A DNA stretch of 62,076 bases from Weissella confusa. GTDB lineage: Bacteria > Bacillota > Bacilli > Lactobacillales > Lactobacillaceae. Location: contig JAAOED010000016.1 in the NCBI GenBank assembly GCA_016466735.1, forward strand, positions 1-62,076. The letters run 5' to 3'. Positions 20,938 through 29,764 of this stretch are shown in pieces. The first letter of the stretch is position 1; every line of letters starts with the position of its first letter. Both the position numbers and the translations under genes were made by a program. The notes under the pieces were generated by a model. That model was not told where the DNA came from and ran no database searches. It was given only the letters and a program-made list of their open reading frames with translations.

Positions 20938-21014
20938 TAGTGGCCTTATTTCCGCTGTTAAATTGTCAGGGTGCTATACTAACTTTTGATAAAAGATAAG
21001 GAAGTAAGGATGTC

Positions 21015-22436
21015 ATGCAAGAGAGTCAAAACGGTTTGAAGCTATGGTTATCAATGACAGCAGTCGGATTGTTCACATTTATGAGCACTTTGGATGCGTC
21101 AATTGTTAATATTGCATTGCCTGTTATGTCAAAAGAGATGAATATCCCAATGAATCAAGCAACGTGGACGGTCTCAATTTATTTGATTGTTATTTCTGGA
21201 TTGTTGGCTTTGTTTGGTAACTTGGGTGATCAACTCGGTAAGATTAAGATATTTAGAATTGGAACAATTGTGTTCACACTAGGTTCTGTATTGGCGGGAA
21301 TTGATTTAGGTTTGCCATTTTTGTTATTTGCCCGTTTTGTACAAGCCGTTGGTGCATCAATGACGATGAGTAATTCATTTGGAATTACGACGACACTTGC
21401 ACCGCAAAACCTACGTGGTCGTGCGATGTCATTCATCGCTGCTTGGGTATCACTTGGTTCAATCCTTGGTCCAGCGCTTGGTGGGTTGTTGCTACAACAC
21501 TTGTCATGGTCATACATTTTCTGGATTAACGTGCCAATTGGTATCATTGCTATCGTAGCAGGTGCGTTCTTGCTACCAAAGTCATCAAAGAAGGGTGTAA
21601 CGCCTCAAATTGATTGGTTTGGTGCCGTGTCATTGTTCTTGTTTGTTGCTGTTTTGTTCCTTGGACTAAACGTGGCGCAGGTGCAAGGATTCTTGGCAGC
21701 TTGGCCATTGGCTTTGATTGTCATCGCCATCATTTTGTTTGTCTTGTTTATTCGTCACGAATTGCATGCCGAAAAGCCGTTGCTTGATTTGACGATTTTC
21801 TCATCAAAGCTATTCACAATCAGTTTGATTACGGCGTTCCTAGTGTTCGTCACAAACTTCTTTATTAATGTTTTGATGCCATTCTATCTTGAGAATTTGC
21901 GTGGCTTGAGCACTGGTACATCAGGAATGTACATGTTGCTATGGCCAGTTGCCATGTTGGTCTTCTCCGCTTTGTCAGGTACGTTGGCCGACAAGATGGA
22001 TCGTGAGTACGTGACTTTGTTTGGCTTGACGGTGTTGGCAATTGTGATGTTCACATGGTTCTTCGTTGATGGTGAGTCACCAATGTTGTTGATTGGTTTG
22101 TTATTGGCCGGTTCTGGATTTGGAATGGCCTTCTTCCAATCACCAAATAATGCGTTGATTATGTCAAACGCCCCACAAGATAAGTTGGGTGTGGCGGGAT
22201 CATTGAACGCTTTGTCACGTAACTTGGGGATGATTACTGGTACCACATTGGTTACGTCAGTTTTGTACGCAGCCATGAGCGCGAAGTTGGGTAAGTCAAT
22301 CACAACGTATCCAACGCACAACCCTGAAGTCTTTGTCTTCGGAATGCACGTTGCCTTTGCAGTTGCTGGTGTTTTGTTGGTCATCGCATTCATCATTACG
22401 TTCTATCGTGTCTTGATGCGTCGTGCAACGAAGTAA
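21015..22436 (+). CDS. MFS multidrug exporter, 14-TM DHA2 type
   Basis: Proton-driven efflux protein of the major facilitator superfamily (473 aa). The N-terminus FMSTLDASIVNIALPVM is the typical DHA2 helix 1, LGDQLGKIKIFRIG is motif A after helix 2, and ALGGLLLQHLSWSYIFWINVPIG is motif C with its following loop. About 14 membrane segments can be counted. AAGGAAGTAAGG precedes the ATG. Substrate unknown; EmrB/QacA-like drug export is the usual role. No local regulator. Confidence 0.88.
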   Translation: MQESQNGLKLWLSMTAVGLFTFMSTLDASIVNIALPVMSKEMNIPMNQATWTVSIYLIVISGLLALFGNLGDQLGKIKIFRIGTIVFTLGSVLAGIDLGLPFLLFARFVQAVGASMTMSNSFGITTTLAPQNLRGRAMSFIAAWVSLGSILGPALGGLLLQHLSWSYIFWINVPIGIIAIVAGAFLLPKSSKKGVTPQIDWFGAVSLFLFVAVLFLGLNVAQVQGFLAAWPLALIVIAIILFVLFIRHELHAEKPLLDLTIFSSKLFTISLITAFLVFVTNFFINVLMPFYLENLRGLSTGTSGMYMLLWPVAMLVFSALSGTLADKMDREYVTLFGLTVLAIVMFTWFFVDGESPMLLIGLLLAGSGFGMAFFQSPNNALIMSNAPQDKLGVAGSLNALSRNLGMITGTTLVTSVLYAAMSAKLGKSITTYPTHNPEVFVFGMHVAFAVAGVLLVIAFIITFYRVLMRRATK

Positions 22437-22450
22437 TTTTTAAAAAATTC

Positions 22451-22486
22451 ACGAGATGTTCGATATTCGAATATCTCGTTTTTTGT
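22451..22486 (+). terminator. Terminator after MFS exporter
   Basis: ACGAGATGTTCGA pairs with TCGAATATCTCGT, followed by six T. Confidence 0.88.
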
Positions 22487-22514
22487 TGAGAGTGGCCGGT
22501 TCCTATGGTATGCT
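22486..22514 (+). promoter_or_regulatory. Promoter of secG-rnr-smpB region
   Basis: TTGAGA (22486-22491), a 17-bp spacer and TATGCT (22509-22514). The leader downstream holds two palindromes, ACCCCAGGGCTGGGGT and TTCGTTTAAACGAA. Confidence 0.7.
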
Positions 22515-22580
22515 AGTTAGGTATAAAACCCCAGGGCTGGGGTAATTCGTTTAAACGAAAATGAAGAGGAGGGCGCCCAC

Positions 22581-22817
22581 ATGTACAACGTATTGTTGAC
22601 AGCGATGATTGTCGTTGGTGTGTTGATTATTTTGGCAGTGTTGATGCAACCATCGAAGCAACAAGATGCTTTGTCAGCCTTGTCAGGTGGCGGCGGAGAT
22701 TTGTTCGCAACGCAAAAGGCACGTGGGTTCGAGGCAGTGATGCAACGAATCACGGCTATTCTTGGAGCTATCTGGTTTATTTTGGGATTGGCACTAGTTT
22801 ACCTTTCTTCACACTAA
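22581..22817 (+). CDS. secG: Preprotein translocase subunit SecG
   Basis: Small membrane subunit of the SecYEG channel (78 aa). Two membrane segments (residues about 3-20 and 55-75) flank the conserved Gly-rich loop LSGGGGDLFATQKARGFE. A strong AGAGGAGGG site precedes the ATG. The order secG-rnr-smpB is widespread in Firmicutes, which supports the call. Confidence 0.95.
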   Translation: MYNVLLTAMIVVGVLIILAVLMQPSKQQDALSALSGGGGDLFATQKARGFEAVMQRITAILGAIWFILGLALVYLSSH

Positions 22818-22833
22818 ACACTAACAGCGCTAT

Positions 22834-22866
22834 GACCTCTCGTGACTTGTTACGAGGGGTCTTTGA
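22834..22866 (+). terminator. Weak terminator-like hairpin between secG and rnr
   Basis: GACCTCTCGT pairs with ACGAGGGGTC, but only a mixed TTTGATT follows, so partial read-through into rnr is likely. Confidence 0.45.
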
Positions 22867-22890
22867 TTATTTAAGAAGAGTGAGATTTAA

Positions 22891-25248
22891 ATGGACGCAC
22901 AAAATTTGCAGGACCAATTATTTGGGTTCTTGAAGGCAAATCCAACGCAAGCTTATCCAGCACAAACGCTGGCTGACGGTTTGCGCTTGGATGATGCCAA
23001 CGCCTTTACGAAGGTCGTTCAAGCACTAGCTGCTTTGGAACGCGGTGGTAAGGTAAAGGTTAATGATGAAGGCGCATTCCAATATGACGCCGAAAAGGAA
23101 GGGATTATTGGTGTCTTCAAGTCTAATGACAAGGGCTTCGGCTTTGTTCACTATGACGACAAGGAAGAAGATGTTTTTATCAATCCCGATAACACGATGT
23201 TTGCCGTTCAAGGTGACGAAGTTCGTGTGAAGTTGTTGACGAAGGGTGACGCAAACACTGGTCGTGGGCCTGAAGGTAAGGTTGCTGAAATCATTACCCA
23301 TGCTCGTGAACACGTGGTTGGTGAATTTACACTTGGTTCAGAATACAAGGGTTATGTTGGAAGCATTCGTTTGACGGATAAGAAGTTTGCGTCATTCGAA
23401 TTCTTGGTTAAGGAAGGTGGCGTTTCAGCTACCGACGGCGAAGTGGTTGTGGCCTCAATTGACCAATACCCTTCAGCCGTTGCACCAAAGCGTTTCACGG
23501 GTGCGATTACGGAGAAGGTCGGATACAAGGATGATCCTGGTGTCGACATTCTACAAATCGTGTACAACCACGATGTGCCACACGTCTTTCCAGAAGCTGT
23601 GTTGGAACAAGCTAACAAGATTCCTGATGAGGTGCAAGACTTCGAGCGCGAGGGTCGTGAAGATATCACGGACCAACCACTTGTGACAATTGACGCCATT
23701 GAGTCTAAGGACTTGGATGACGCGGTTGTCGTTTGGAAGTTGCCAAACGGAAACTTCCACTTGGGTGTTCACATTGCCGACGTGTCACACTACGTTGTCG
23801 AAGGCACGCCATTGGATGAGGAAGCTTATAACCGTGGTACGTCAGTTTACTTGACGGACCGTGTTATTCCAATGTTGCCTCGTAACATCTCTAACGGAAT
23901 CGCATCATTGAACCCTGGCGTTGACCGTTTGGCCATGTCTGCCGAAATGGAATTCACACCAGCTGGTGATTTGGTAAACCACCGTTTGCACACATCAGTT
24001 ATGCGTTCACATGCTCGTATGACGTACAAGGCAGTTAACGCTATCTTGGCCGGCGATGAAGAGACGCGTTCAGAGTACAGCGACCTTGTGCCAATGTTCG
24101 AAGAAATGGAACAATTGCACAACGCGTTGGCTGCTAAGCGTACGAAACGTGGTGCAATCGAATTTGATGCACCTGAGGCAAAGATTATCGTTGATGAGAC
24201 GGGTAAGCCAACGGACATCGAATTGCGTGAGCGTGGTTTGTCAGAACGTATGATTGAGTCATTCATGTTAGCAGCCAACGAAACGGTTGCTATGCACTTT
24301 GATCAAGCAAACGTGCCATTCTTGTACCGTATTCACGAGTCACCAGATGCTGACCGTGTTCAAAACTTCGTGGACTTTGTGAAGGCCCTTGGTGCACCGG
24401 TTAAGATTGACCCAGAAAACATCAAGTCAACTGACTTGCAAGCCATCCACAACTTCTTCTTGGATCGTCCAGAAGAACAAATGGTTTCAACCATGATGTT
24501 GCGTACGATGAAGCAAGCCAAGTACTCAGACCAACCATTGGGACACTTTGGTATTGGTGCTGAATACTACACACACTTCACGTCACCAATTCGTCGTTAC
24601 CCTGATTTGACGGTGCACCGTTTGATTAAGTGGTACGAGAAGAACGGTTTGGGTGAAGATGCACAAGCCAAGTACCGTGATAAGTTGGCTCAAATTGGTG
24701 AGGATACGTCAGTTCGTGAGCGTCGTGCCGTTGATACTGAACGTGATACGGATGCCATGAAGAAGGCCGAGTTCATGGAGGACAAGGTTGGCGACGAATT
24801 CGAGGCAGTGGTAAACGGTGTCTTGAAGTTCGGTATGTTCGTTTCATTGGAGAACACGGTTGAAGGTTTGATTCACACATCAAACTTTACAGATGACCAA
24901 TATGTCTACGATGAAGCACACATGGCTTTGATTGGCCGTCGTTTCCACCACATCTACCAAATCGGACAACCGGTTAAGGTGCGTTTGATTCGTGTTGATA
25001 AGGAACAATCAGCTTTGGACTTCGTTTTGGTTGATCCAGATGCTGCCCCAATCACTGACATCAAGGTGCCAGAGGACCGTCGCGGTGCCTTTGGTGGTCG
25101 CAACCGCGGTGAACGTCGTAGCAACGACAAGAACAACCGCTCAAGCAAGGGTGGTAAGACCCACAACGGTGGAAAGCCATTCGGTGCAAAGTCAGACCGC
25201 AAGCCTGAATCAAAGCACCAGAATACTAACCGCAAGGGACGTCATTAA
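22891..25248 (+). CDS. rnr: Ribonuclease R
   Basis: Processive 3'-to-5' exoribonuclease that degrades structured RNA and works with SmpB-tmRNA on stalled messages (785 aa). Domains in order: N-terminal winged helix, cold-shock domains with GVFKSNDKGFGFVHYDD, the RNB catalytic domain with DIESKDLDDAVV-like acidic residues and GVHIADVSHYVVEG, an S1 domain (VNGVLKFGMFVSLEN) and a basic Arg/Lys/Asn-rich tail. Length and order are standard. Confidence 0.97.
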   Translation: MDAQNLQDQLFGFLKANPTQAYPAQTLADGLRLDDANAFTKVVQALAALERGGKVKVNDEGAFQYDAEKEGIIGVFKSNDKGFGFVHYDDKEEDVFINPDNTMFAVQGDEVRVKLLTKGDANTGRGPEGKVAEIITHAREHVVGEFTLGSEYKGYVGSIRLTDKKFASFEFLVKEGGVSATDGEVVVASIDQYPSAVAPKRFTGAITEKVGYKDDPGVDILQIVYNHDVPHVFPEAVLEQANKIPDEVQDFEREGREDITDQPLVTIDAIESKDLDDAVVVWKLPNGNFHLGVHIADVSHYVVEGTPLDEEAYNRGTSVYLTDRVIPMLPRNISNGIASLNPGVDRLAMSAEMEFTPAGDLVNHRLHTSVMRSHARMTYKAVNAILAGDEETRSEYSDLVPMFEEMEQLHNALAAKRTKRGAIEFDAPEAKIIVDETGKPTDIELRERGLSERMIESFMLAANETVAMHFDQANVPFLYRIHESPDADRVQNFVDFVKALGAPVKIDPENIKSTDLQAIHNFFLDRPEEQMVSTMMLRTMKQAKYSDQPLGHFGIGAEYYTHFTSPIRRYPDLTVHRLIKWYEKNGLGEDAQAKYRDKLAQIGEDTSVRERRAVDTERDTDAMKKAEFMEDKVGDEFEAVVNGVLKFGMFVSLENTVEGLIHTSNFTDDQYVYDEAHMALIGRRFHHIYQIGQPVKVRLIRVDKEQSALDFVLVDPDAAPITDIKVPEDRRGAFGGRNRGERRSNDKNNRSSKGGKTHNGGKPFGAKSDRKPESKHQNTNRKGRH

Positions 25249-25249
25249 A

Positions 25250-25451
25250 ACAGAGCATAGAGCAACGTTTTTTGGCTGAAAGCCAAAAATCAGGTATCCG
25301 GAGATAAGCAAAGAAATTTTTGGTGCGCTGCAAGCGTGCCAAAATTTGTTGGCTTATCGTAGAGATGCCTGAAGTTGCGCCAGGCGTTTAATAACAGAGC
25401 ATAGAGTGATGTCCGAAACCACGCCAGGCGTTTAACAGAGCATAGAGCAAC
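25250..25451 (+). repeat. Structured repeat region between rnr and smpB
   Basis: ACAGAGCATAGAG occurs three times (25250, 25394, 25435), with CGCCAGGCGTTTA repeated in between. Between copies 1 and 2 lie a hairpin TTTTGGCT/AGCCAAAA (25270-25288) and a long stem from TCAGGTATC (25290) to GATGCCTGA (25372), also pairing GATAAGC with GCTTATC and AAATTTTTGG with CCAAAATTT. No ORF fits. It may be an RNA element controlling or processing the rnr-smpB message, or a mobile repeat. Confidence 0.7.
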
Positions 25452-25477
25452 AAGAAAGCTTTAGGAGGTCGTTAAAG

Positions 25478-25945
25478 ATGGCCAAGAAGAAGTCAAATGC
25501 AGATGGTGCATTGGCAACAAACAATAAAGCAAAGTACAACTACTTTATCGGCGAAACGTATGAAGCCGGGATTGAACTGACAGGAACAGAAATCAAGTCA
25601 GTTCGTGCCAGCAAGATTACAATTGCGGATGGGTTCATTCAAATTCGTGACGGCCAAGCTTGGTTGGACAATGTTCACATTAGTCCATTTGATCAAGGTA
25701 ACCGTTTCAATCACGAACCCTTGCGTAGTCGTCGATTGTTGTTGCACAAAAAAGAAATCAAAGCGCTAGGTGAAGCAACGGCACAACAAGGTAAAACAAT
25801 TGTGCCATTGCGCGTTTACTTGAAGCACGGTTTCGCCAAGGTATTGATTGGCGTTGCGACTGGTAAGCACAACTACGATAAGCGTGAAACAATTAAAAAG
25901 CGTGATCAAGACCGCGATTTGCGTCGCAGCCTAAAGGTCCGTTAA
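25478..25945 (+). CDS. smpB: SsrA-binding protein SmpB
   Basis: Binds tmRNA and delivers it to stalled ribosomes (155 aa). The oligonucleotide-binding barrel shows [23 protein letters not shown] and [23 protein letters not shown]. The basic C-terminal tail that enters the decoding channel ([10 protein letters not shown]) is present. TAGGAGGTC precedes the ATG. Probably co-transcribed with rnr despite the 229-nt structured gap. Confidence 0.97.
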   Translation: MAKKKSNADGALATNNKAKYNYFIGETYEAGIELTGTEIKSVRASKITIADGFIQIRDGQAWLDNVHISPFDQGNRFNHEPLRSRRLLLHKKEIKALGEATAQQGKTIVPLRVYLKHGFAKVLIGVATGKHNYDKRETIKKRDQDRDLRRSLKVR

Positions 25946-25949
25946 ACGA

Positions 25950-25986
25950 AAGGAGCGAATTCCACCAGAATTCGCTCCTTTTTGTA
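25950..25986 (+). terminator. Terminator after smpB
   Basis: AAGGAGCGAATTC pairs exactly with GAATTCGCTCCTT, followed by T-rich sequence. Confidence 0.9.
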
Positions 25987-26001
25987 TGCAATCATCCGGT
26001 A

Positions 26002-26018
26002 TGTCAGAAAAACTGACA
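26002..26018 (+). promoter_or_regulatory. GlnR box
   Basis: TGTCAGAAAAACTGACA fits the GlnR/TnrA consensus TGTNA-N7-TNACA at every fixed base and lies 84 nt before the glutamine transporter start. It predicts repression when nitrogen is plentiful. Confidence 0.82.
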
Positions 26019-26102
26019 TCGTACAACATTAAAAAATCGGTTTGGTGTAGCATAAGAGTAAATGGGAAATACAAAATTAAAAGACTAGAGGAGGATTGTG
26101 TA

Positions 26103-27551
26103 ATGCGTAAATGGCTCGTTGGCCTCATGGTGCTTGCAGCGTCGATAGTGGGAATGGTAGCAGGGGTACCAAACGCACATGCTGCATCATCACACTACAC
26201 AATTACGACCGATACGACGTTCCCGCCATTTGAGTTCCAAACTCAAGGTGGTGACTACCGTGGTATCGATATGGATATGCTGAAGGAAATTGCGAAGCGC
26301 GAGGACTTCACTTACACATTGAAGCCAATGAGTTTCAACGCTGGTGTGCAGGCGGTGCAAGCTGGTCAAGTTGATGGTATCTTGGCCGGTATGTCAATTA
26401 CTGATGAACGTAAGCAAACGTTTGATTTCGGAACGCCATACTACAAGAGTGGTATTGTCATGGCTGTTGCTAACAAGTCTAAGGTCGATTCATTGGATGA
26501 CTTGAAGGGAAAGACGGTTGCGGCTAAGACAGGTAGTTCCGGTGCGATGTATGCGCAACGCATGGCTAAGAAGTACGACTTTAAGATTACGTACTTCAAT
26601 GACTCAAACACGATGTACAATGACGTTATCATTGGTAACACAGTGGCGGCGTTTGAAGATCAACCGGTTATGGCCTATGCCATTCAACAAGGCACGAAGA
26701 TGAAAATCGTGACGGATCCGGCTGATGGAAACTGGTACGGTTTTGGTGTTAAGAAGGGTGATAACGCTGAGTTATTGAAGAAGTTCAACGAAGGTTATGC
26801 CAAGATTGTTAAGGATGGAACCTACGATAAGATTGTTAACCGTTACCTTGGTGAAGGTGGTTACAACTACAAGGAAAACGCAGCTGCTAAGTCAGCTGCC
26901 GACCAATCAATTTGGTCATTGATTCAAGAAAACAAGGCTGCCTTGTTGGATGGTTTGATTAAGACGTTGCAACTAACAGTTGTTGGTATCGTTTTGGCTG
27001 CTATCTGGGGTGTTTTGTTGGGTGTGCTGGGTGTTGCACCAAGTAAGCTGGTTCGTGGTATCTCATCAACGATTATCTACATTTTCCGTGGTCTACCAAT
27101 GCTAGTTTTGGCGTTCTTTATTTACATTGGAATTCCTAACTTGACAGGTCAAAAGATTCCAGCATTTACGGCTGGTGTGATCACGTTGATTTTGAATGAA
27201 GGTGCCTACATTGGTGCATTTGTGCGTGGTGGATTTAAGTCAGTTGACCCTGGTCAATTGGAAGCTGCTCGTTCATTGGGAATGCCATACGGTAAGGCGA
27301 TGCGTAAGGTTGTGATGCCACAAGGAATTCGCTTGACGATTCCAAGTTTCATTAACCAATTCATCATTACGTTGAAGGATACGTCAATCTTGTCAGCAAT
27401 CGGTATTATTGAATTGACGCAAACTGGAACATTGATCATTGCGCGTAACTTGCAAGGATTCAAGGTTTGGTTGATGATTGCCGTTTTGTACTTGATTGTC
27501 ATCACGTTGTTGACGTGGTTATCTAACTGGGTAGAAAAGAGGATTAACTAA
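26103..27551 (+). CDS. Glutamine-type ABC transporter, fused substrate-binding and permease protein
   Basis: Uptake of a polar amino acid, probably glutamine (482 aa). A signal peptide (residues 1-27, ending AHA) is followed by a solute-binding domain (about 30-270, with [21 protein letters not shown] and [10 protein letters not shown]). The HisM-type permease domain (about 290-480) has several membrane segments and [21 protein letters not shown], the loop that contacts the ATPase. Such fusions are common in lactic acid bacteria (GlnP type). ATG 26103 with GAGGAGGA upstream gives a proper signal peptide; the longer frame does not. Under a GlnR box and overlapping the ATPase gene by 1 nt. Confidence 0.92.
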   Translation: MRKWLVGLMVLAASIVGMVAGVPNAHAASSHYTITTDTTFPPFEFQTQGGDYRGIDMDMLKEIAKREDFTYTLKPMSFNAGVQAVQAGQVDGILAGMSITDERKQTFDFGTPYYKSGIVMAVANKSKVDSLDDLKGKTVAAKTGSSGAMYAQRMAKKYDFKITYFNDSNTMYNDVIIGNTVAAFEDQPVMAYAIQQGTKMKIVTDPADGNWYGFGVKKGDNAELLKKFNEGYAKIVKDGTYDKIVNRYLGEGGYNYKENAAAKSAADQSIWSLIQENKAALLDGLIKTLQLTVVGIVLAAIWGVLLGVLGVAPSKLVRGISSTIIYIFRGLPMLVLAFFIYIGIPNLTGQKIPAFTAGVITLILNEGAYIGAFVRGGFKSVDPGQLEAARSLGMPYGKAMRKVVMPQGIRLTIPSFINQFIITLKDTSILSAIGIIELTQTGTLIIARNLQGFKVWLMIAVLYLIVITLLTWLSNWVEKRIN

Positions 27552-28288
27552 TGGCAGCGATTGTTGAAGTTAAAGATGTCCACAAGAGTTACGGTAAAAA
27601 CGAAGTCCTAAAGGGCATTAGTTTGGACGTTGAAGAAGGCGAAGTTGTGGTTATGATTGGACCTTCTGGTTCAGGTAAGTCAACTTTCTTGCGTTCACTA
27701 AACAAGCTAGAAGAAATTAATTCTGGTCAAATCAAGATTAATGGTTGGGACTTGGTTGATCCAAAGAACAACATTGATAAGACCCGCGAAACGATTGGGA
27801 TGGTGTTCCAACACTTTAACCTATTCCCGCACTTGACGGTTTTGCAAAACATGATGTTGGCACCGGTCGAAGTGGCTGGTCAAACGAAGGCTGAAGCAGA
27901 AGAAACAGCGCGTGCGTTGTTGGCCCGCGTTGGCTTGGCAGACAAGGCAGATGTCAAGCCAAACACTTTGTCAGGTGGACAAAAGCAACGTGTCGCAATC
28001 GCGCGTGCGTTGGCGATGAATCCTAAGATTATGTTGTTTGACGAACCAACGTCAGCCCTTGACCCAGAAATGGTTGGGGATGTGTTGGGGGTTATGAAGG
28101 AACTTGCTGAAGAGGGGATGACGATGATCGTTGTAACCCACGAAATGGGCTTTGCCAAGCAAGTTGCGGATCGTGTTGTATTCTTTGCGGATGGTTACAT
28201 TCGCGAAGAAGGCACACCTGAGGAAGTATTCAATAACCCACAAGATGACCGCACGAAGGAATTCTTGGACAAGGTTTTGAATGTTTAA
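27551..28288 (+). CDS. glnQ: Amino acid ABC transporter ATP-binding protein
   Basis: ATPase partner of the preceding permease fusion (245 aa). Walker [11 protein letters not shown]-loop [14 protein letters not shown], signature [15 protein letters not shown], Walker [16 protein letters not shown] and the H-loop VTHEMGFA are all intact. Its ATG overlaps the preceding stop by 1 nt, so translation is probably coupled. Confidence 0.93.
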   Translation: MAAIVEVKDVHKSYGKNEVLKGISLDVEEGEVVVMIGPSGSGKSTFLRSLNKLEEINSGQIKINGWDLVDPKNNIDKTRETIGMVFQHFNLFPHLTVLQNMMLAPVEVAGQTKAEAEETARALLARVGLADKADVKPNTLSGGQKQRVAIARALAMNPKIMLFDEPTSALDPEMVGDVLGVMKELAEEGMTMIVVTHEMGFAKQVADRVVFFADGYIREEGTPEEVFNNPQDDRTKEFLDKVLNV

Positions 28289-28297
28289 GTGCAAATG

Positions 28298-28338
28298 AAA
28301 ACCGCGTATCCACTGATTTTGGTGGATACGCGGTTTTT
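28298..28338 (+). terminator. Terminator after glnQ
   Basis: AAACCGCGTATCCAC pairs exactly with GTGGATACGCGGTTT, followed by T-rich sequence. Confidence 0.92.
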
Positions 28339-28355
28339 AGTTTTGAAAAGGGAAA

Positions 28356-28961
28356 GTGGTTTGTGTCCGTCCTTACGGCCGGAGTGACCTGCCCCTTCTT
28401 TTCACGCGGCTCTTATTCCTTCACAGGAAGCCGCCTGATTTCCTACGCGTGTCGAGACACGCTCCGGTCAAGCCTTTTCGCTAACCCAAGCGGACCATGA
28501 CCTGTGGGGAGCGGAGTCCACGCCAATGGCGCGTACACCTTTACCTCCTCGTGGCTCTAAGCGGGAAACCCGCTAAGAACCCACACCCACGGGTCAAGGT
28601 CCACTTGGGTCTATACGCTCGGCGGGGCAGGTCACAGCAACCAAGCGATACTCTGATTGTTTGATAATCATCCACCGCAATACATCGGGTTGAACTGTTC
28701 ACCCATTCATTTTCCGGTGGATGACAATCTACAACAGACTAGAATATATTGGCTGCTGTGGCTGGGGGCGCCCCGCGTATAGAACCGGACATGGCTAAAC
28801 CTGTGGGGGTAATACTTAGGGGTTTTACCCCTTAGTATTACGGAGGGTAAAGGTGCACGCTGCAACGCAGTGGACTCCGCCTCCCACGGTTTTGACATGT
28901 CCGGTTTAGTGGGCCAAAAAAAGCCCCCAGCCACTCGACGCAACGCGTCGACACTGACCAC
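28356..28961. repeat. Palindromic repeat element, copy 1 (about 606 bp, inverted orientation)
   Basis: Fills most of the gene-free stretch between glnQ and the SMR genes. Terminal inverted repeats are GTGGTTTGTGTC and GACACTGACCAC. Each half forms a large hairpin: GTGACCTGCCCC near the left end pairs with GGGGCAGGTCAC, and GTGGCTGGGGGC pairs with GCCCCCAGCCAC in the right half. Inner hairpins include CTAAGCGGGAAACCCGCTAAG-like pairs. It is the reverse of copy 2 at 54540. No convincing CDS or transposase lies inside. MITE-like or structured-RNA element of no class I recognise. Confidence 0.82.
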
Positions 28962-28974
28962 AAACTAACTTATT

Positions 28975-29289
28975 TTACTCCGTCAACTTCAACCCAACGG
29001 CAGCGGCTAGAATCAAAGCGATAAACAGGATACGCTTCCAGTCGCGGGACTCACCGTAGAAGAGCATACCGACTAGGGTACCACCAACGGTTCCGATACC
29101 TGTCCAGACAGCATAAGCAGTTCCCAGTGGAATATCACGAATTCCAAGTGATAGGAATGACAAACTGAAGCCGAAGCTAAGTAGCAAGCCCACAATAGCG
29201 CCCCAGTGACGACGACGGTGCCATTCGTTCATCATCACAACACCGCTCGTTTCACCAAGTCCAGCGATAATAATAAATAACCAAGACAT
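28975..29289 (-). CDS. SMR-family guanidinium exporter, second subunit
   Basis: Four-helix small multidrug resistance protein (104 aa) with the conserved membrane Glu in AGLGETSGV. The ATG at 29289 (MSWLF) is preferred over one at 29298 because GGAGG abuts the latter but lies 9 nt before the former. That leaves 1 nt between it and the stop of the first subunit. It probably forms a heterodimer with the upstream gene; the riboswitch implies guanidinium as substrate. Confidence 0.88.
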   Translation of the reverse strand: MSWLFIIIAGLGETSGVVMMNEWHRRRHWGAIVGLLLSFGFSLSFLSLGIRDIPLGTAYAVWTGIGTVGGTLVGMLFYGESRDWKRILFIALILAAAVGLKLTE

Positions 29290-29290
29290 A

Positions 29291-29614
29291 TTAGGCATCC
29301 TCCATAAGCTTCAAGCCGATAACACCAAATAACAAAACGGCAATCAATGATAGTTGAATAGCGTTCATGGCTTCACCGTAGAACATCCAATTCGCGACAA
29401 TCGTGGCAGCTGTCCCTAAGCCAACGAAGATGGCGTAAACAGTACCAACTGGCAATTCGTCACTGGCCTTCAAAATCATAAAGAATGACAGAATTAGCGA
29501 CGCTGCCGTTAGCAGGTACATTGGCCAGGTCTCAGAGTGCTTCATACCAAGCACCCACATTGGTTCCAAGACAACCGCTGCGGCAACCTTTAACCACGGG
29601 TTTGATAGTTTCAT
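29291..29614 (-). CDS. SMR-family guanidinium exporter, first subunit
   Basis: Four-helix membrane protein (107 aa) with the essential Glu in VVLEPMWVLGMKHS. It is the first gene after the guanidine-I riboswitch, with AAGGAG upstream of the ATG. The pair resembles the YkkC/YkkD arrangement, in which two different SMR chains form the transporter. Guanidinium/proton exchange is the established role for SMR genes under this riboswitch. Confidence 0.9.
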   Translation of the reverse strand: MKLSNPWLKVAAAVVLEPMWVLGMKHSETWPMYLLTAASLILSFFMILKASDELPVGTVYAIFVGLGTAATIVANWMFYGEAMNAIQLSLIAVLLFGVIGLKLMEDA

Positions 29615-29635
29615 ATAAATCTCCTTGACGCATTA

Positions 29636-29690
29636 AAACAAGAAAAGCCTGGGAGTTAGCGGCACATTTGTCGTTAACTCCCAGGCTTTT
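29636..29690 (-). terminator. Riboswitch-controlled terminator
   Basis: On the minus strand AAAAGCCTGGGAGTTAACGA pairs with GCTAACTCCCAGGCTTTT, followed by a T-rich run. The first arm includes the 3' conserved part of the aptamer, so ligand binding would compete with termination. Confidence 0.85.
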
Positions 29691-29763
29691 GTCCTTCCGT
29701 GTACGTGCAAAGCACGCGTTTGCTCTTGGACCAGACCACTACGTGCGGAACCCTAGCAAACTT
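29665..29763 (-). promoter_or_regulatory. Guanidine-I (ykkC) riboswitch
   Basis: The minus strand reads CTAGGGTTCCG, then GGTCTGGTCCAAGAGC, then ACACGG and GGACAAAAGCCTGGGAG, in the order and spacing of the guanidine-I class. Guanidinium binding should prevent terminator formation and switch on the two SMR exporters. Confidence 0.93.
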
Positions 29764-29764
29764 T

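Noticed and set aside
28356-28961. Degenerate insertion sequence or group II intron
   Set aside because: No transposase or reverse transcriptase fragment and no intron boundary or domain V motif seen.
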